64,000 nt of DNA, from contig OZ025211.1 in the NCBI GenBank assembly GCA_964019055.1, forward strand, positions 11,976,400 through 12,040,399, written 5' to 3'. A program made the position numbers and the translations under genes. The stretch comes from Anthopleura xanthogrammica. Lineage: Eukaryota > Cnidaria > Anthozoa > Actiniaria > Actiniidae. Each line of letters begins with the position of its first letter. Within the stretch, counting starts at the first letter, position 1. Under the pieces are notes generated by a model. It did no database searches, was not told the origin of the DNA, and worked only from the letters and a program-made list of their open reading frames with translations. This document shows, one piece after another, positions 46,368 to 58,217 of the stretch.

Positions 46368-47309
46368 TCAAGCTTGCTCGTTTTGAACCGAGTGATGTTC
46401 TCGTCTCAAGATTCTTTTGACTGTAGTTTTTACTGCTTGACGAATATCTTGCATGCGCCACAAATACAGTAAAGGATTCACTGTCGAGTTGGTTGCTACA
46501 GCCAGCTCGCTTATCAGTAACGTCTGGTTTGAAACCAATAAATGAAAATCTTTCTCGAGAGCATATGCAATAACCGAGCAAAAGTATGGTAGGTACAATA
46601 GCAAGGTCGTCAACATGACAAGTATCATGGTGTTCATAGATCTTTGGTATTGCGAGACATCAAAGTTACTGCTTCCATCGTTTGGTTGCTGACTGGACGA
46701 GAATGATACAGAAGACGTGAGCTTCTTCAGTGAGTAGAACGCCATGGAATAACAAACGGTTATGGTTGTGAGAAACACGAAAAGAAAACACGGCACCAGA
46801 ATTTCTTTTGCAGATTGAAAGACCTTTGACAGGAGTAACATGAACAGCAGCAAAAGCGCTCCCACCCAGTAAGGGATAGTCACCATCCAGATGCGTCGAG
46901 ATGTTACAAACGATCGATATCTGTTTTTCAGTCTAATGGCCAACAATCTGTCAACACTAATAAGACCCAAACAGTATAGAGAGACAGAAGCTAACCAGTA
47001 TGCAATGACATAGGCGATCGCAGATATATAGCAATATTGTGTTGCCAACTTTTTAAAGTAAGCATAGTGTACGAAGATTATTAAAGTCTCTGCCAACGCT
47101 CCAAACATAAGGTCTGATAATACAAGATTAGCAAGAAGAAGATACGAAGGCTTGTGTAGAGTTGGATTCTTCCAGATGGAATACAGTATTAAAGAGTTCA
47201 AAGATACGGCTGTTACTGATGTAATGCCAAATAACGCGGATATAGGTATCCTAAACGATGGCAACTCAGCGATACTGTTGTATCGAAACGAGTAGCAAGT
47301 GTTGTTCAT
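46368..47309 (-). CDS. Class A GPCR, duplicate of copy 1
   Basis: Intact 313-residue receptor whose protein is identical to that at 1542-2483, including the ALEKD-type ECL3 and the NQT sequon. The 5' flank differs slightly: TAACTAAACGTGAAGCG here against TAAGTAAACGTGAAGCA there, with the present form matching the array consensus. Either the left copy mutated or this one was corrected. Confidence 0.93.
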   Translation of the reverse strand: MNNTCYSFRYNSIAELPSFRIPISALFGITSVTAVSLNSLILYSIWKNPTLHKPSYLLLANLVLSDLMFGALAETLIIFVHYAYFKKLATQYCYISAIAYVIAYWLASVSLYCLGLISVDRLLAIRLKNRYRSFVTSRRIWMVTIPYWVGALLLLFMLLLSKVFQSAKEILVPCFLFVFLTTITVCYSMAFYSLKKLTSSVSFSSSQQPNDGSSNFDVSQYQRSMNTMILVMLTTLLLYLPYFCSVIAYALEKDFHLLVSNQTLLISELAVATNSTVNPLLYLWRMQDIRQAVKTTVKRILRREHHSVQNEQA

Positions 47310-49700
47310 CTTTTGATCTGCTTTAACTAAACGTGAAGCGTTTTAAACTGACTTTAAATTGAAAACGCTTTCGATTTTTATTACTCAGTCTTTTTGTTAT
47401 AATATAAATGATCTTTTGTGCGGTTTTAATTAAAAGTTTCAATGCCTCATAATATTTTTCAGGTCTGCCACCTGTCATACGGAATAAATTGTCGTTGCGG
47501 AATACAGAATCTTCATGTCCTATTCGTTACCTTATCATTTAGTTTCACTTACTTTCATCACTGGCACACTAAACTGAATTGGTTTTCAGTGTGAACAATA
47601 ACGGAGATTAGAGTTTACTTAAGAGCTGAATCTAATTTCCAAAAAGTAATATATTTTTCGGTTATGAGATGACCGATTAAAAAGTTATTGGAATTTTGAA
47701 TAGACCGAAAAATGAGTAACCTATTTTGAGCTTCCAAACACAAAAGCAATTATAGTGCATTCTAAAGCCACAGAAGGGTGCAAAACTTTTGATTAAAATG
47801 AAGGCTATGGCTCGTTCTAGACGCTTCTGTACTCATTGATCGAAAAGAATATAGCTAGAGTGATTCAGACGGCATACTTGTGCTAAAGCTTATCCCCCTT
47901 TTTTTGTTTTTTGTTTTTACAGGGAAGAGGGTGAAGGGAAGATATGGATCCAGTTATCATCATAATTCATGCATTAGCTTCAGCTGAACATCTGTGAACC
48001 GTCTGAATCAGTTGTCGCTCTAGTGTCACATAGTTTGACAAGCCCTGCAGAACTTGTTTGCAGTGTTTGTCGACCCGATATAAAACTGCCGTACCAAACT
48101 AATTCAAACGCCATTTTTTTTTGCCAGACTTAATTCATCGATTGATGACTTCGGCACCTGATAGAATAAAAATTAAAAAAATAAATAAAAGCTTGAATAT
48201 AGGTGTACGTTTTAAGTCACCCATCCAGGTAATGATCTCGCCCGATCGGACTTGACTAAGTTTCTTGAAAGTTCAGTTTTTTTTCCACTGGACCACGGTT
48301 TTCAAGATATTAGCACCACAATAGCCGTGAAAACAATGCACCAGATAGAGTAGATTATTTTCCACTTCAAATCAATGTGCCAGTGCGTGGCAGGTTGTAC
48401 AAGGGGCTAGCTGATATGGTGTTTCCAATTGTTTGATTTAAGCCAATCAGGAGACAGGCCCGTGACAGGCCGCCCTGTTGAATTCTCGCCAAATATAATA
48501 AACAATGAGCCGATTGTTTTTCTCTAACATTCAAAACAATGATTTAGTTCTTGATTTTAGAACTAGATCTGTGATTGGCTAAGCCGTTTCAGTGGAATGT
48601 CTGGCTACAGTAAGCAGCCGTTAGTGGGGAGAGATTTTGAGACTGACACTAAGAACGGCTTCCAAGCAGACTATAAAACGAGTTGTGCTTTCCCGGTTTG
48701 TTAACATGATGCTCCCTGGGAAAAGTTTAGTCACTATATCTTTTTTTTGAATTTAGTTTCTTGGTATTTTCTCCCTATTGCTATATTTTCTGTTTATATG
48801 TTACTGTGAATTCTTGTCTACCCAAATGGGTGTTTCCCCGTTTCCCAGTCCTCGCGCGACAACTAGTGCCCAATCCCCGCTCGCTCCAGTCAAAGGCTAT
48901 TAAATACATACCCGTATTTTTTGCTGTATTTCAGTTCTTGATTTAATTATAATGATCCCTGGCTGCGTAACAGTCCAAAATTAAGGTATTATTTAAAACG
49001 GTCAAAAAACGAAAATCTAGTTTTACAGTCAATATCGAACCGAGGAAAAATTAAAAATGGCCAAAAATCTTGTTTGAAATAAAATATCTCGAAATAAATC
49101 AGTTTTTATAGTGGGTAATAAATTCAGTATGTTTGTATATAAGAGCTAACCCATAGAGAATCGATTTCTTACAATAATATGGATGCGAGCTCGTAAAAGG
49201 CAAACAAAGATGGCTATCTGTAAATTCAACATAAACATGTTTTTGAATAAAACCGTCTTTGAGATGTAAAGTTAGATTTAAAACATTCAGGCTATGTATA
49301 CTCGAAGTACTCCATGGTAAAGTTTGTCACTTCGACCAGCAGCAATATTAGATATATCGCCGGCCTCAGTAACTATCTAATACACCGATATTGGATAGCT
49401 TGCACACACGAACACATATTGAATATATATCTAGTAAACTATTAAATAACTAAAATATATACGATATATACGATATATACTAAGAAGACTTTATAACCTG
49501 CTCAGGTTCATTACAGAGTACAAAGCTTGAGATTCAGATCTTTACTAAGAATACGTCGATAAAATAGCAATCTTGCTGCTCGAGGTTCATACAGTCTAAC
49601 ACCCTAAAAATTGTCCATATTATGCAAGGTGTCTTGGATGATTTAGGAAAGCAGAGTATACGCACACGGAGAGCTCTTGCGCCTTCATTTAGAGTTTCAA
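47310..49700. repeat. Array unit spacer, duplicate of 2484-4874
   Basis: Conserved 5' flank, coding-like block (about 47990-48150), SINE copy (48180-48306), unit-specific stretch (48420-48715) and 3'-side spacer. It differs from the left copy by scattered bases only. No gene seen. Confidence 0.65.
48180..48306 (-). mobile_element. tRNA-derived SINE copy
   Basis: Duplicate of 3355-3480 with the same box A-like and core sequences. Confidence 0.45.
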
Positions 49701-50403
49701 TCAAGCTTGCTCGTCTTGTACCGAGTGATGTTCTCGTCTTAAGATTCTTTTGACTGTAGTTTTTACTGCTTGACGAATATCTTGCATGCACCACAAATAC
49801 AGTAAAGGATTCACTGTCGAGTTGATTGCTATGACAAGGTCCACTATGGATAATACCTTGTTGGCTATAATCAAAGAAAGGCCTTTTCCATTCATGATTG
49901 AGAATGTAACAACCGAGAAAAAGACAGGCAGGTACAATAGCAAGGTCGTCAACATGACAAGTATCATGGTGTTCATAGATCTTCGGTATTGAGAAACATC
50001 AAAGTTACTGCTTCCATCGTTTGGTTGCTGACTGGACGAGGATACAGAAGACGTGAGCTTCTTCAGTGAGTAGAACGCCATGGAATAACAAACGGTTATG
50101 GTTGAAAAAAACACGAAAGTATTACATGGGATTATAACATTCATCACATATCGAAAGACGTTTGATAGGAGTAACGTCAACAGCAGCAAAAGCATTCCAA
50201 CCCAGTAAGGGATAGTCACCATCCAGATGCGTCGAGATGTTACAAACGTGTAGAGTTGGATTCTTCCAGATGGAATACAATATTAAAGAGTTTAAAGATA
50301 CGGCTGTTAGTGATGTAATGCCAAATAACGCGGATAGAGGTATCCTAAACGACGGCAATTCAAGGAAACTTTCATATCGAAACGAGTAACAAGTATTGTT
50401 CAT
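49701..50403 (-). pseudogene. GPCR, duplicate of broken copy 2
   Basis: Carries the same 242-bp deletion from His52 to the VTSRRIW codons, with the same frameshift, so the break predates the large duplication. Both halves remain free of other disabling changes. One base before the start codon differs (CAAGTATTG against CAAGTGTTG). Confidence 0.9.
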
Positions 50404-51460
50404 CTTTTGATCTGCTTTAACCAAACGTGAAGCGTTTTAAACTGACTTTAAATTGAAAACGCTTTCGATTTTTATTACTGAGTCTTTTTGTCATCTGTTA
50501 AACCTTTATTAATTATCTTTTGTGCTGTTTTATTAAAAAGTTTCAATGCCTCATAATATTTTTCAGGTCTGCCACCTGTCATACGGAGTAAATTGTCGTT
50601 GCAGAATACAGAATCTTCACGTCCTATTCGTTAGCTTATCATTTAGTTTCGCTTACTTCCATCACTGCCACACTAAACTGAATTGGTTTTCAGTGTGAAC
50701 AATAACGATGTTAGAGGTTACTTAATAGTAGAATCTAATTTCCAAAAAGTAATATATTTTTCCGTTATGAGATGTCAGTATAACTATTAAAGTAAATTAA
50801 CCGTTAGTAAGTGTATGACCGATTCAAAAGTTGTTGGAAATTTGAATAGATCGAAAAATGAGTAACCTATTTTGAGCTTCTAAACACAAAAGCAATTCTA
50901 GTACATTCTAAAGCCACAGAAGGGTGCAAAACGTTTAGTTAAAATGAAGGCTATGGCTCGTTCTAGATGCTTCTGCAATCAATGGCCGAAAATAATATAG
51001 CTCAGTATATTTGGACTCCAGATCGACTTCTGAGCAAGTTGAATCTGAATCAGTTGTCACTCGAGTGTCACATAGTTTGACAAGCCCAACAGAACTTGTT
51101 TGCAGTGTTTGTCGACCCGATATAAAACTGCCGTACCAAACTAATTCAAACACCATTTTTCTTTTGCAAGACTTAATTCATCGAATGATGACATCGGCAC
51201 ATGAGAGGATAGAATAAAAATAAAAAAAATAGATGAAAGCTTGAGTAGGCATACGTTTCGAGCCACCCATCCAGGTAATTATCTCGCACGTTCGGCCTTG
51301 ACTCAGTTTCTTGGAAGTTCAGTTTTTTATCCACTGGACCACGGTTTTCAAGGTAACAATAGGCGTGAGAACAATGCACCAGATTGACTAGATTATTTTC
51401 CACTTCAAATCAATGTGCCAGTGCGTAGCAGGTTGTGCAAGGGGCTAGCTGATTTGGTCT
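50404..51460. repeat. Array unit spacer, duplicate of 5578-6634
   Basis: The distal flank at 50490-50540 differs from its left partner in a cluster (TCATCTGTTAAACCTTTATTAA here), the form otherwise seen near 23515 and 56093, suggesting conversion. The coding-like block (51011-51217) reads CSVCRPDIKLPYQ. A SINE copy lies at 51217-51352. Confidence 0.6.
51217..51352 (-). mobile_element. tRNA-derived SINE copy
   Basis: Duplicate of 6391-6526. Confidence 0.45.
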
Positions 51461-51859
51461 AAGTTTCTCGTCTTTGGAACAAGACAACTAGTGCAACTTT
51501 CGTTGACCAACTTGTCTTTGACCTTCGTGGGAAAAACTCTCACTCCCTCAAAGTCAGCCAAAGATCTGGGTGTAATCCTTGACGCACATCTTACTTATGA
51601 TGAACACATATCCAACGTAATATCTTCCGGTATGTCAAAACTCTGTCAAATCAATCGGGTTAAGAACAGTTTTGATTCTAGACACTCTCTCTCATCATAG
51701 ATTCACTTGTTATAAGCAAATTGTTGTACTGTTCTACTGTCTGGTCTAATACAACTGAGAAGAATCTAAAGAAACTTCACATGGCCAGAAATCGGAACCC
51801 TCGCGCCCGCCGTAAGTTTTCAGCGGTCAATACCAAAACTCTAAATAAGAAGTTGAACT

Positions 51860-52276
51860 TCAGGCAATTTTTTTTTTTTTTTGGTCTTTTTTTGGTTTTG
51901 TTTTGTTTTTTGCTTTGTTTTTCTTTGTTTTTATTTTCAAAATAAACCCGCGAAATCTTTCGCGGATTCCAGTACACGACTTGGCAGCATAGCTAGATAA
52001 CTCTTTCAAGCGCTTTTCCACTCGTTCTTTAGCTTCTTCCTTTAGATAACATGCTGGGATACTTTGGGAAATATAGAGCAATTCCACGTATGATATGGGG
52101 AATTTTCTCAGTACTTTGATTTGATGCCACTTATATAGAAATTCGTTAGGTATATACAGAGTAATAAACACATCATCACGAGTTTCTTTGCGAATATAAT
52201 CAAGGCAACCTTCCGATGAAAATGTTATAGCTGATTTGAATTTTAAATGTTCATAAATATTCAATACTTCTGACAT
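51860..52276 (-). CDS. Hypothetical protein, duplicate of 7015-7452
   Basis: 138 codons, identical to the left copy until the Lys-rich end, where the shorter poly-T tract shifts the frame to a different stop. Dependence of the C-terminus on homopolymer length argues that only the first 110 or so residues could matter. Confidence 0.35.
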   Translation of the reverse strand: MSEVLNIYEHLKFKSAITFSSEGCLDYIRKETRDDVFITLYIPNEFLYKWHQIKVLRKFPISYVELLYISQSIPACYLKEEAKERVEKRLKELSSYAAKSCTGIRERFRGFILKIKTKKNKAKNKTKPKKDQKKKKIA

Positions 52277-52420
52277 CGTATATTGCCTATCGAATTTCGC
52301 GCGAAATGTCCGCTAACCCGCTGGCCTGCAGGCATTTTTCTTCAGGTCAGCGATGCTCTATATTGAATCATGCTCGATCATGCTATGTGCTTTCAGACTT
52401 TGTAACCAGGCCGTATATAT

Positions 52421-52627
52421 ATGAAATCTGCTGTTTACAAGCTTCAATTTGATGTATTACTCGCTAGTTTTCGTTCAATATTATTCAAGCTATTGCCTCG
52501 GGAATTTGGAAATATGGAGTCCGTTATTGTGTTTATCCGTTGGAGCAAAAAAGACGATTTTAAATTGAAAAAATGCTACATCTATTTCTTCTTTAACGAG
52601 GTAAAACGACTTGGAATTCACATTTAG
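52421..52627 (+). CDS. Small hypothetical frame, duplicate of 7597-7803
   Basis: 68 codons, unchanged from the left copy, again divergent from the hypothetical gene ending at 52276. Unrecognised. Confidence 0.2.
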   Translation: MKSAVYKLQFDVLLASFRSILFKLLPREFGNMESVIVFIRWSKKDDFKLKKCYIYFFFNEVKRLGIHI

Positions 52628-53533
52628 TCTATTGAAATTCATGACACTCATTACAACTTTTTAATATATACATTTATTGTAAGAGAAAAAATAGTTTACT
52701 TTTGGTATCTACACGTAAGTTTCCCCTTTCGCTTTGTAATTTGTAAGTGCCGCGAAAGGCAGAATCAAGGATTAAAATATGCTACATCAAATTTACACTT
52801 TGTTTATTGTTTTTGCCATACCATAGTAGCTTATATACTAAGGTTTGACATGTGAACTATAACTTTTTAATTTACTTAATAGTAATTGAGCATTTGACAG
52901 GAAATAGTTCGACTCTTATAGTTTTACCATCAATTTTTAGTCCTTGGAGATAACAAGAGGGGGACTGGGTCGAGTAGCATTTTCGCTTGACGGTGGGGAT
53001 TTCTGGCGATGAACAAGTTCAGAACTTTGCATGTAAGATTATTACCAATTCAAAGAAATACGACCATGTCACTTTCTTAATACAAGAGTTGAATTGGATG
53101 ACTGTAAAACAACATCTAGAAAACAGAGACGCCGTTATAGCTTTCAAATGCTATAATAATCTTACTCCCGCCTACTTAAGCAGCAAATTACGCAAACGCT
53201 CTGATATCCACACTCGCCGTACACGAAACTTTGATCTCTTAGATACGCCTCTATACAAGACAGCATCAGGAAAGAGAACTTTCACATATAAGGCTACAAA
53301 GACATTGAACAATATGAACAAAGAACCTCAAGGATGATAGAATCAATCAATTTAAAAAACAATATAAAAATCATATTTTATCAAGAAAATAATATTTTAT
53401 AGACATTTTATCATTCGTTCACCTCATTCTCAATCTTTCTCAACGTAAAAATTTATTTTCATCATTTTTATTGTAAATTGTTGCTGAAAAGCCTTTTTAG
53501 GAGTATTCAATAAAGTACGTATGTATGTATGTC

Positions 53534-55059
53534 TGGGGGCCAGCTGGTCTCTCCCCTGGTGCCTCCGGGCTAGAACATGACCCTGCGTAATTCGTGCAAC
53601 AAAGGGCGGAGGGCCATCATGTCCGAAGTGCATACGTTGTCCCAGATCTGCGGATTTCTTGGGGTATGGCATGTGGAGGGCACTATCTTTATTTTCTCGG
53701 TTTTAGATTTTTTTACTGATATTTTTCTTTTCTGTTTTGTTTTTGTTTTTGTTTTTTCTTTTCTTTGCTTTTCCTTGCTTTTTTTTTTTTTTCTTTTTTT
53801 TTTTTGTTTTCCTGGTATTTTTGTTTTCTTTTTTTGCGGTAAGTTTTTAATCGTTTTGGATATTTTTCTTCCTATGGTATTAGAATAAGAGTATATAATG
53901 TTTTCTTCTTTTTTAATTTTACAAATAATTTACAAATTCTTTCTTAGATTGAACCCAATAACATTCTTAATCTTTTTTTGGAAAGAATGACTACTTGTTT
54001 CCTTTTTGCTTACATCCAGCATTAACATTTAAGCTATTCATGCACAATGGAAACAAAAACGAGCTGTGCTTTCCCGGTTTTCTTGGTATTTTATTTTTAT
54101 TGCTATATTTTCTGTTTATATGGTACTGTGAATTCTTGACTACCCAAATGGGTGTTTCCCCGTTTCCCAGTCCTCACGCGACAATTAGTGCCCAATCCCG
54201 CTCGCTCTAGACAAAGGCTATTAAATACAAACCCGTATTTCTGGCTGTATTTCGGTTCTTGATTTAATTATAATGATCCCCGGTATCGTAACAGTCCACA
54301 ATTAAAGTATTATTTAAAAAGGTCAAGAAACGAAAATCCAGTTTTGCAGTCAATATCGAACCGGGGAAAAATTAAAAATGGTCAAAAAATCCTGTTTGAA
54401 ATAAAATATCTCGAAACAAATCAGTTTTTATAGTGGGTAACAAATTCAGTATGTTTGTATATAAGAGCTAACCCATAGAGAATCGATTTCTTACAATGGT
54501 ATGGATGCGAGCTCGTAAAAGGCAAATAAAGATGGCTATCTGTAAGTTCAACATAAACATGTTTTTGAATAAAACCGTCTTTGTGATGTAAAGTTAAATT
54601 TCATACATTCAGGCTATGCTCGTAGTTATCTATGGTAAAGTTTGTCACTTCGGTCAGCAGCAATATTAGATATATTGCGGTCAACGTCGGGCTACGCTTT
54701 CAGCTGACTACAATATATCTAATATTGCTGCCGGCCTCAGTAACTGTCTAACACACTGATATTGGATAGCTTGCACACACGCACACATATTGAATATATA
54801 TCTAGTAAACTATTAGATAACTAAAATATATACAATATATACTAAGAAGACTTTATAACCTGCTCAGGTTCATTACAGAGTACAAAGCTTGAGATTCAGA
54901 TCTTTACTAAGAATACGTCGATAAAATAGCTATCTTGCTGCTTGAAGTTCATAAAGTCTAACACCCTAAAAACAGTCCACATTAAGCAAGGCGTCTGGGA
55001 TGATTCAGGACAGCAGACTTTTACTGACACGGAGAGCTTGTCCGCCTTCATTCAGAGTT
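53534..55059. repeat. Array unit spacer, duplicate of 8710-10235
   Basis: GC-richer block, T-rich tract (53690-53880, a few bases diverged) and 3'-side spacer with hairpin. No gene seen. Confidence 0.65.
54657..54731. repeat. Perfect 21-bp hairpin, duplicate of 9833-9907
   Basis: Arms and loop identical to the left copy. Confidence 0.85.
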
Positions 55060-56004
55060 TCAAGCTTGCTCGTCTTGAACCGAGTGATGTTCTCGTCTTA
55101 AGATTCTTTTAACTGTAGTTTTTACTGCTTCACGAATATCTTGCATGCACCACAAATACAGTAAAGGATTCACTGTCGAGTTCATTGCTACGACAAGGTC
55201 CATTATGCATGATACCTTGTAAAATATAATTGAAGAAAGGCCTTTTCCATTCATGATAGAGAAAGTAACAGCCGAGCAAAAGTACGGTAGGTACAATAGC
55301 AAGGTCGTCAACATAACAAGTATCATTGTGTTCATAGATCTTTGGTATTGAGAAATATCAAAGTTACTGCTTCCATCGTTTGGTTGCTGACTGGACGAGG
55401 ATACAGAAGACGTGAGCTTCTTCAATGAATAGAACGCCATGGAATAACAAACGGTTATGGTTGAAAGAAACACGAAAGTAATACATGGGATTATAACATT
55501 CATCACATATCGAAAGACGTTTGATAGGAGTAACGTCAACAGCAGCAAAAGCATTCCCACCCAGTAAGGGATAGTCACCATCCAGATTCGTCGAGATGTT
55601 ACAAACGATCGATATCTGTTTTTCAGTCTAATGGCCAACAATCGGTCAATACTAATAAGGGTCAAACTGTAAAGAGACACATTACCTAACCAGTATCCTA
55701 CAAGATACGCAAATGAAGATATATAACAGAATTTTGTGGTCCACTTTTTAATGTAAGCAGAGTGGTAGAAGATCGTTGAAGTTTCAGCAAGGGCACCATG
55801 ACATAAGTCTGATAATACAAGATTAGCAAGAAGAAGATACGAAGGCTTGTGTAAAGTTGGATTCTTCCAGATTGAATACAGTATTAAAGAGTTCAAAGAT
55901 ACGGCTGTTACTGATGTAATGCCAAATAACGCGGATAGAGATATCCGAAACGATGGCAATTCAAGGAAACTTTCGTATCGAAACGAGGAGCAAGTGTTGT
56001 TCAT
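55060..56004 (-). CDS. Class A GPCR, duplicate of copy 3
   Basis: Intact 314-residue receptor differing from 10236-11180 at residue 241 (Phe here, in LPYFCS, the array consensus). The remaining sequence, including CHGALAETSTIFYHSAYIKK and the IMNGKGLSSII-type ECL3, is the same. Confidence 0.93.
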   Translation of the reverse strand: MNNTCSSFRYESFLELPSFRISLSALFGITSVTAVSLNSLILYSIWKNPTLHKPSYLLLANLVLSDLCHGALAETSTIFYHSAYIKKWTTKFCYISSFAYLVGYWLGNVSLYSLTLISIDRLLAIRLKNRYRSFVTSRRIWMVTIPYWVGMLLLLLTLLLSNVFRYVMNVIIPCITFVFLSTITVCYSMAFYSLKKLTSSVSSSSQQPNDGSSNFDISQYQRSMNTMILVMLTTLLLYLPYFCSAVTFSIMNGKGLSSIIFYKVSCIMDLVVAMNSTVNPLLYLWCMQDIREAVKTTVKRILRREHHSVQDEQA

Positions 56005-58217
56005 CTTTTGATTTGCTTTAACTAAACGTGAAGCGTTTTAAACTGACTTGAAATTGAAAACGCTTTCGATTTTTATTACTGAGTCTTTTTGTCATCTGTT
56101 AAACCTTTATTAATTCTCTTTTGTGCTGTTTTACTTAAAAGTTTCAATGCCTCATAATATTTTTCAGGTCTGTCACCTGTCATACGGAGTAAATTGTCGT
56201 TGCAGAATACAGAATCTTCACGTCCTATTTGTTAGCTTATTATTTAGTTTCGCGTACTTTTATCACTGGCACACTAAACTGAATTGGTTTTCAGTGTGAA
56301 CAATAACGAAGTTAGCGGTTACTTAATAGTTGAACCTAATTTCCAAAAAGTAATATATTTTTCCGTTATGAGACGTCAGCATAACTATTAAAGTAATTTA
56401 AGCGTTTGTGAGTGCATGACCGATTCAAAAGTTGTTGGAAATTTGAATAGATCGAAAAATGAGTAACCTATTTTGAGCTTCCAAACACAAAAGCAATTCT
56501 AGTGCATTCTGAAGCCACAGAAGGGTGCAAAAATTTTAATTAAAATGAAGGCTATGGCTCATTCTAGACGCTTCTGCACTCATTGGCCGAAAATAATATA
56601 TCCAAGTAAATTTGGACTCTGGAGTGACTTCTGAGTTGTTTAGTTATATTCTGATTATACTGATTCATTTAGTTATATACGGATATTTGAGAGAAAGAGA
56701 CGAGCGACAACTGTTCGATGGATTCGTTGTTCAACAAAGTGCGTATCCCAGCGCTTATTTGCCTTATTTCAGCATCTAATATACGAATAAGTTGTATATT
56801 TATTACTTTTCTTGTCGTTTGTTTAAAATATACAGTTATTTTACTGAATTTCCGTTTATTATTTATACATTTCCAATGTTCAGTTCTTCCTGAAGTGTCA
56901 AGAATTGCTATTTTCAGAGGTCCTAAACACATCTCAAACCTGGAATACTTTGGAGTACTTTTATATACAAGTATGAATTAACCCTTAAGCTAAGATATGA
57001 TGGTATTAAAACGAAAAATACTCTTATAGTTCCTGAAAATAGGCGTTTTGCCTACTACATCTGCTACTCGAATATTTGAAGCGTATCAAGTCGCCTTTCT
57101 AAAATATCAATTTTTTTATGAGCCATTCCAAAAATATTATTACCTTTTAGTGTAAACATTAGTAGGATTGTTAAAAAAACAAAAAAAAACGACTTTATTG
57201 GACAGGGTACACCGTTACCAGGCTGATAATTTTCAGGTGGCCCTGAATTCCAATTGGAATTTAGAAGTTGATTTTTGAGGAGGGAGGAAAAACCGGAGAA
57301 CCCGGAAAAACCCTCGAAGCACAGGAGAGAACCAACAAACAACTCTACTCACATACGACACCGAGCCCAGCGGGGCTCGAACTCGGGTCGCCTTGGTGAG
57401 AGGGAAGCGCTCTCACCGCTACACCACCCGTGCTTCCCTAAGAAACAACACCCGTTAACCCTACTTTCATGGTTCACGATTTTGTTGGTTAATCATGGCT
57501 TTAAAAACGATTTGTATTCGATTCTTTAACACCGAGACGGTCCATTGTTTACAATTGGTAAGCGCTATGCATCAATGAATAACCCTGGACCTGGCTTTGA
57601 GTCAAGATGAAAATGGCGATGTTTAGTCCAGATGCATCAATGGACAACACTGAACCCTCCTCTGACATGGGTGAAAGAGACACAGAAACTATCCAGATGA
57701 TTTTTGCAGAGTTTGTAATTACAATCTAAAACCCACTTTGGTAACTATAGCGAGGTAATAAAATCACCAGGCTGAAGTGAGTCGCACATTGAACCGCACA
57801 TTCGACTTTCCCTCATAAATCGCCAAATCGAAAGTAAACCCCACTCGAAAACCACCTAATATTGTGTCGAAAATTACCTGCTTCTTCCTGATTACAATAA
57901 TATTTGGCACAAATCGGTTGGAAGCTCCCGGCATACAATAGCACTCGACACTTTTTGGATGTTGTAGCGTGTATAAAAGTGAGTTTGAAGCTGAGGGGAA
58001 GAATGGGCGACAAGTTATTAATTGTTGAACTTGGTTCAAACTTCGAACGGTTCCATATTGACGGGGTGATAAACTTCCAAATATACAAGGTAAAAAATTT
58101 AAACCCGCTGCCCTGGGCAAAGTAGAGCAATATCAATTTGGTTTTTGATTTTTAGAAGAATCGATACATTTTAGATGAGTTATTAAGGTTGAATATTGTA
58201 ATTCGGGCGAACAATCA
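56005..58217. other. 5' flank and unit-specific segment, duplicate of 11181-13040
   Basis: A cluster of differences in the distal flank (56090-56150) points to conversion. The unit-specific segment has a short addition near 56752 (GCTTATTTGCC) and about 65 bp near 57582-57660 that the left copy lacks. The latter matches the MKMAMFSPDASM stretch near 19178, so the left copy was probably deleted. The candidate exon at 58003-58089 is retained. A SINE lies at 57174-57440. Confidence 0.5.
57174..57440 (-). mobile_element. tRNA-derived SINE, insertion absent from left copy
   Basis: On the minus strand it begins GGGAAGCACGGGTGGTGTAG, with box A-like TGGTGTAGCGG and box B-like GAGTTCGAGCC at tRNA spacing. 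It ends in CAATAAAGTCG and a T/A-rich tail. The empty site at 12330-12350 reads GATTGTTAAGAAACAACACC; here TAA is repeated on both sides of the insert. Length about 265 bp. Clear empty and filled sites make this a confident insertion after the two copies separated. Confidence 0.85.

Larger units (their letters stand above)
51784..53007. mobile_element. Nested insertion, duplicate of 6958-8183
   Basis: Keeps both GCCAGAAATC-type ends. The main internal difference is a poly-T tract two bases shorter near 51870. Confidence 0.5.
51461..53533 (+). mobile_element. CR1-like element, duplicate of 6635-8709
   Basis: Same truncated reverse transcriptase, the same frameshift after SFDSRHSLSS, the same nested insertion (51784-53007) and the same (GTAT)n tail. 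Shared breaks show the retroelement and its nested guest were in place before the large duplication. Confidence 0.8.

Noticed and set aside
57360..57438. Functional tRNA gene
   Set aside because: The tRNA-like head is fused to a SINE body with a tail and flanked by a short target duplication. It is a tRNA-derived retroelement.
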